The translations under genes were made by a program, and so were the position numbers. Below are positions 59,461 through 64,000 of a stretch of 64,000 bases of DNA, one piece after another (within the stretch, counting starts at the first letter, position 1; each line of letters begins with the position of its first letter). The notes beneath the pieces were generated by a model. The model made no database searches and was not told the DNA's origin. It worked only from the letters and a program-made list of their open reading frames with translations. Where the stretch lies: positions 7,620,603-7,684,602 of the forward strand of contig JABAKD010000002.1 of assembly GCA_012845835.1 (NCBI GenBank), given 5' to 3'. This DNA comes from Undaria pinnatifida. Its lineage: Eukaryota; Sar; Phaeophyceae; Laminariales; Alariaceae.

Positions 59461-60130
59461 TTCATGTGGCCTTGTCCGGAACGAAGAGGGATGGTCGTGG
59501 GTTGTCTCTTATCTCGAGACCGAAGGTCAATAATCGTGGTTGATGGACAACGCTGACCGAGGCTTGACAAACATTGGCGAAGTGAGCTGCTTGAAAAAAA
59601 AGCACCAGAAACAAGAAAAAAAAATCGTGCTTTCTCCCAACAGCGTCGGTGCGGCAATCTCTTCAGCGAAGTCCCCCAAAAAAGGCCTGGAAACTCTTTG
59701 GTTAAACAATCGCGTCCCATTAGCAACGGTCTCAGTGGTTGTTTCTTTTGTATAATGGGCGTTCTGTGTCCCGTACTGCTGTATACCAGGTCCTATGCAT
59801 CAGGTAGACCATAGTACAATATGGACGCGCTGTACTAGTTAATAGTACCCGGTGTTATAATTATATTTCCCACTTGAAGTACCCTTTGCCGCGACGGTAA
59901 ACACGCCACTACGAGCGCACACCCGCGTGTAAACGGGTTCATTCGAAAGCTCTCGTCAAGAACTTCCTAAGACATGATCCAAATCAATCTATTTCGTTGG
60001 AGCATGGGAGTGTTATTGAAAATCCATCACATACTTTTCCCATATACTTTTTTTATTAATCGTCCACGGGCCCAAAAATCATCCTTGTCGCTGAAACCAT
60101 CCTATGACGCGGTCAACCCTGATGTCGAGC
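59460..60130. other. No gene seen
   Basis: Short frames only, none with a family resemblance. No repeats recognised. Confidence 0.5.
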
Positions 60131-60491
60131 AAGCAAGTACACATGATAGCAGAAAAGGCGTGGGATAATCGATAGTGCAGGACATCTCCCTAAGAAAAAA
60201 AAGCACTGCCCCAGGCTGATTTTCTAATGTTGGAGAGTCTGCGCTCTGTTTTAACTGTAGCATAACGGGTCCCGGACTTTTTGTATTCCTGAAAATACTT
60301 GTTTTTCCTATAAAAAAGTTCACATGGTAGCAGAAAAGACGTGGGATTTTCGATAGTGCAGGACATCTACAAGAAAAACACTGCCCCAGGCTGATTTTCT
60401 AATGTGGGAGAGTCTGTGCTCTATTTAAACTGTAGTATAACGGGCCCCGGACTTCTGTGTATTCCTGAAAATACCGACATGTTTTTCCTTT
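60131..60491. repeat. ~195-bp tandem duplication
   Basis: GTAGCAGAAAAG(G/A)CGTGGGAT, GCCCCAGGCTGATTTTCTAA and TGTATTCCTGAAAATAC occur at the same spacing in 60131-60309 and 60326-60491. Confidence 0.9.
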
Positions 60492-60540
60492 CACCCTTTG
60501 TACAACAATACATGTTTAGCCAAATGCTTTTTGGTGTTAA

Positions 60541-61103
60541 GTGGAGAAGTGTTTTGTCACACTTGACTGGTGGCTCGCTGCGCGAGAAGGCACTTGACGA
60601 TCGTCGGGAGTGGCGGAATGTTTTACAACATTTGACTGCGCGAGAAGGCACTTGGCGATCGTCGGGAGTGGCTGAATGATTTCACACTGGACTGCGCGAG
60701 AAGGCACTTGGCGATCGTCGGGAGTGGCTGAAAAGTGTTTTGTCACACTTGACTGGTGGCTCGCTGCGCGAGAAGGCACTTGACGATCGTCGGGAGTGGC
60801 GGGATGTTTTACAACATTTGACAGCGCGAGAAGTAACTTGGCGATCGTCGGGAGTGGCGGAATGTTTTACAACATTTGACTGCGCGAGAAGGAATTGGCG
60901 ATCGTCGGGAGTGGCTGAATGATTTTTCACACTGGACTGCGCGAGAAGGCACTTGGCGACCGTCGGGAGTGGCTGAATGTTTTTTCACACTGGACTGCGC
61001 GAGAAGGCACTTGGCGATCGTCGGGAGTGGCGGAATGTCTTGTCGTACTTGACTGCGCGAGAATGCACTTGGCGATCGTCGGGAGTGGCGGAGTGTTTGG
61101 TCG
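60541..61103. repeat. ~58-bp tandem repeat, 9 copies
   Basis: Core GCGCGAGAAGGCACTTGGCG then ATCGTCGGGAGTGGC(G/T)GAATG. Copies near 60583, 60645, 60697, 60766, 60823, 60882, 60940, 60998 and 61056. Frames such as REKALDDRREW are repeat products. Confidence 0.95.
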
Positions 61104-61344
61104 GCGACTTTCGCTTTGAGGCGGAGAATGTCGCCGATAGGATGCTTGTACTTAGTCCCCTGTAAAGGGAACAGCAGAATTTGGCTAGGAAGGCCGCATG
61201 GTGTGATGACAAAGTGCGCATGGGTTACGTTGTACGCAGGTGTAGGATGTAACGTGCTGAAAGACACGAACATTTTTTACAGGACGCACAGCCGTAGCTG
61301 GAGACGCATAGTCTAGACTACATACATAAGAGATGATGCATACA

Positions 61345-62040
61345 CAGGTGATGGAAGGGATTTGTACCGCAGGAACGCTGGAGGAAGGTGAGGTAGCATG
61401 GCAGATTCGAACACGTGCGCGTATCCTACACACGCAAACACAGAGGAGTACTACTGCTGCGCTTCACATGTCATAGTCTAAACATGTATGTGTACTACAC
61501 ACACAGACAGCGAGAGCTGTGTGCACACCGCTGTACACACCTGCATCCACAGGTGGTGATGGAAGGGATTTGTACCGCAGGAACGCTGGAGGAAGGTGAG
61601 GTAGTATGGCAGGGGTTCGAACACGTACGCGCATCGCACACACACAAACACACAGGAGTACTACGGCTGCGCTACTACACATGAAGCCTATGTGCTACAC
61701 ACAGGGAGAGCTGTGCACACCGCTGTACATACACACATTGCTGTGACCATGCTGAGTGCGCAGCGTATAAGCAGCGCCGTGTGCACACCTGCATTCACAC
61801 GTAATAGAAGGGATTTGAACCGCAGGAGCGCTGGAGGGTGAGGTAGTGTATATGGCAGGTTCGAACACGTCTGCATTCACCTGTGATGGAAGGGATTTGT
61901 ACCGCAGGAGCGCTGGAGGAAGGTGAGGTAGTATGGCAGGTTCGAACACGTACGCATTCACATGTGATGGAAGGGATTTGTACGGCAGGAGCGCTGGAGG
62001 AAGGTGAGGTAGCATGACAGGTTCAAACACGTACGCGTAT
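61345..62040 (+). repeat. Five-copy array of a 40-43-nt exon-like module
   Basis: GTGATGGAAGGGATTTGTAC then CGCAGGA(A/G)CGCTGGAGGAAG, followed each time by GTGAGGTAG. Copies near 61350, 61550, 61803, 61883 and 61967. The first two are preceded by AG (ACACAG, CCACAG). The sense frame reads VMEGICTAGTLEEGEV. Strong donors suggest an exon, but no gene can be assembled around it. Confidence 0.7.
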
Positions 62041-62129
62041 CCTATACACGCAAACACACAGGAGTATTGCTGCGCTACACACGTATGTACCACACAGAGA
62101 GAGTCCTGTGAATGTGTATCGGAAGAGTT

Positions 62130-62422
62130 GGTCTCCCCAGTCAAGATACCGCTCTGCTGTATGGACATTCCGCTGCATGGTGTGTGTGCGGAGATTCCGC
62201 CGCAGCACGAGGAGGTGGTACGCCGTAAGGTTTGAAGAGGGCGAAGAACACGCAGCCGCAGAGAAGGAGGAACCTAGAACGAGCGAAGAGGCTCATAGCA
62301 GACACCCACAGCACGCGGCGGAGGTGAGCTGCGACAGGAACCAGCGAGAGAATGTATGCAGCAGCCGAACTGAAGGACGCAGTCGCCGTCGCACGCAGAC
62401 ACGGCAGACCGCAAGGGCAGGA
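62130..62422 (+). other. Open plus-strand stretch, gene not established
   Basis: 62108-62512 is open on the plus strand (134 codons, Arg/Glu/His-rich) and also on the minus. No domain recognised, and its end runs into the 138-bp repeat. Confidence 0.3.
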
Positions 62423-63190
62423 TCGAACAGCAGAGGCGCAAACGTTCCAGCGCATGCACCACCAGCGCTGGGTTGGCAGGCCAGCCGAAGGGTGCTTGTA
62501 TGCTACTACTAGCAGTGTAGAGTGTGTTGGTGTTGGTGTGTGTGTCCCAAAATGCAGCCATCGAACAGCAGAGGCGCAAACGTTCCAGCGCATGCACCAC
62601 CAGCGCTGGGTTGGCAGGCCAGCCGAAGGGTGCTTGTATGCTACTACTAGCAGTGTAGAGTGTGTTGGTGTTGGTGTGTGTGTCCCAAAATGCACCCACG
62701 AGGTGGTTGTTTGCGTGCCAGGGTGTAGTTCGTCACGCCGTTTGATTTGAATCGCAGCCGTTTGAATTTTATGGTTTTGTAAGGACGAAGAGGGTTTTTT
62801 GGGAAGGGATTTTTTTGTCCGCAGCCCAGGGCACAACGAAGTGAAATGTTTGTGTGTTGTGTTTTTTTTGTTGTCCCGCATCGTGATGTAGCAGGATCGA
62901 ACAGCAGAGGCGCAAACGTTCCAGCGCATGCACCACCAGCGCTGGGTTGGCAGGCCAGCCGAAGGGTGCTTGTATGCTACTACTAGCAGTGTAGAGTGTG
63001 TTGGTGTTGGTGTGTGTGTCCCAAAATGCACCACCAGCACTGGGTTGGCAGGGCAGCCGAACTGTGCTTGGATGGCAGCTGCACGGTGCTTGGATGGTAC
63101 TAGCAGTGTAGTGTGTGTTGGTATTGATGTATGTGCTGGGTTGGCAGGGCAGCCGAACGGTGCTTGGATGCTAGTAGCAGTGTCGGGGGG
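62423..63190. repeat. 138-bp repeat, three near-identical plus degenerate copies
   Basis: Copies start at 62423, 62561 and 62897 with TCGAACAGCAGAGGCGCAAA. The first two look identical over about 134 bases. 63028-63190 holds shorter variants of its GCTGGGTTGGCAGG(C/G)CAGCC part. The gap 62700-62890 is unrelated. Confidence 0.95.
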
Positions 63191-63222
63191 GGGCGAACCC
63201 CCCCCCCCGGGCCCGACACAGT
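63180..63222. repeat. GC palindrome
   Basis: TGTCGGG at the left and CCCGACA at the right, with G-run GGGGGGG and C-run CCCCCCC between, can form a long GC hairpin. Confidence 0.8.
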
Positions 63223-63598
63223 GTGCGTTGGAAGGACCCTCACCAGTGTGCGTTCGAAAAAGTATATGGAAAAACTATTGTATGTATTTTTTATAATTTT
63301 AGCATGGTATCACGGGTCCAGGATTCTTGTAATCCTGAAATATCAGCCTGCTTTTCTTATCGTCCTGTTTCTTATTAGATGACCTGTGCGCATGGTGGCA
63401 ATAGAGCGTGGGTTGCTCTACACGGGTAAAGACGATGACGAATCCCAAGACAACGACGATGTATGACCAAGACCACCTCCCGCGGACCCGTACAATCCAG
63501 TTGCAATTCGGTGTACAGCACGGGATATCAAATGAGAAACAGAAATACCGGCCCAGACTGGGTTTCTTATCTGAGAGAGAGTGCGTTGTACACAAACT

Positions 63599-63687
63599 TC
63601 AACCCCTTTAGAGCCCCAAAACCCCTCCCTATATTAATTCCGAGTAATTATGTCCCCAAAACAGGTTTTCCAGGTGTAAAGGCTTAA
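63599..63687. mobile_element. ~89-bp TTAA MITE, copy 4
   Basis: TCAACCCCTTTAGAGCCCC to GGTGTAAAGGCTTAA, reverse orientation to 19473. Confidence 0.72.
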
Positions 63688-63689
63688 TT

Positions 63690-63960
63690 TTCTCATTTCC
63701 CCGAGAATCCTCGCCTGGCTTTCTTATTGCTCTGTTTCTTAAGAGGTATCCCGTGCTGTGTTGTAGGACGAGGTCGTGGAAAACAGACAAGCGATGTTCA
63801 CAGCCCTATAGCTTTATTTGCTTCATCATGTTTCCTCGGATTGTCGTCATCTCTATATGCAGGCACCCTTTGCACGTCGGCATCGTCGGCAACTGTCCCC
63901 TGCGACTATGCTGGTTCATCTGGCTCAAGCTAAGCTCGTACTGGATCCGGCTGGGATCAA
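63690..63960. other. No established gene
   Basis: A 68-codon plus-strand frame (63727-63933) is present without family resemblance. It could be an exon of a gene continuing outside the window. Confidence 0.3.
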
Positions 63961-63962
63961 TC

Positions 63963-64000
63963 TTAGCCTACCCTACCCTACCCTACCCTACCCTACCCCA
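63963..64000. repeat. (CCCTA)n run at window end
   Basis: About seven CCCTA pentamers ending CCCCA. They resemble but differ from the hexamer CCCTAA of common telomeres. The run reaches the window edge. Confidence 0.9.

Noticed and set aside
61688..62168. Minus-strand LPPALLRYKSLPS repeats as the missing TAF1B helix
   Set aside because: They lie upstream of the gene's 5' end, out of order, and follow the plus-strand exon-like array.
63963..64000. Chromosome end (telomere)
   Set aside because: The unit is CCCTA, not a standard telomere hexamer, only about seven units are visible, and the window edge hides the rest.

Overview
The window is nuclear DNA of a eukaryote. Long C/G, triplet and tetranucleotide runs break it up, it is packed with dispersed and tandem repeats, and its genes have GT-AG introns. 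Repeat style, Gly/Ser-rich insertions in proteins and intron-rich exons fit a brown alga or another stramenopile best. That is an inference; no ribosomal RNA or clear lineage marker is present. No prokaryotic features, CRISPR arrays or convincing functional tRNAs were seen.

The main gene is a minus-strand, many-exon homologue of TAF1B/Rrn7, the TFIIB-like subunit of the RNA polymerase I core factor. Ten exons are placed between about 45.55 kb and 20.17 kb: half of a zinc ribbon (45.5), a KG-W helix exon (43.9), a VWFSYL exon (43.0), a charged exon (41.6), first cyclin-fold exon with RSPLLVVDVVRW (40.8), RLPPSV exon (34.6), a 44-50 nt exon present as an array of copies (29.4 to 25.1), a long exon ending the second cyclin fold (24.3-23.1), an AT-hook and HPAYELL exon (22.6-22.0) and the Lys/Arg-rich C terminus (20.5-20.2). 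Every placed junction has matching reading phase. One exon between 34.5 and 29.4 kb and the start of the gene were not found. Almost every exon also exists as one or more decayed tandem copies.

The introns hold other things: a Tigger/pogo-like DNA transposon of 3974 bp with a three-exon, twice-frameshifted transposase (36.18-40.15 kb); a small OTU-domain protease-like gene (33.2-33.86 kb) and its truncated tandem copy, whose upstream region carries a 932-bp Tigger-derived element inserted at TA; SINE-like elements; and several MITE families.

Left part (0-20 kb): 30-bp repeats, a dispersed ~200-bp family, a low-confidence acidic ORF, trinucleotide runs, a long-TIR element (7.2-8.3 kb), a degenerate ~24-bp minisatellite over more than 2 kb (8.8-11 kb), MITE arrays and an AT-rich stretch without genes. 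Right part (46-64 kb): a TTTCGG-type minisatellite, arrays of ~190-bp MITE-like units, a ~230-bp satellite with two nested insertions, 58-bp, 138-bp and other tandem repeats, and a terminal CCCTA run. No other convincing protein gene was found there.
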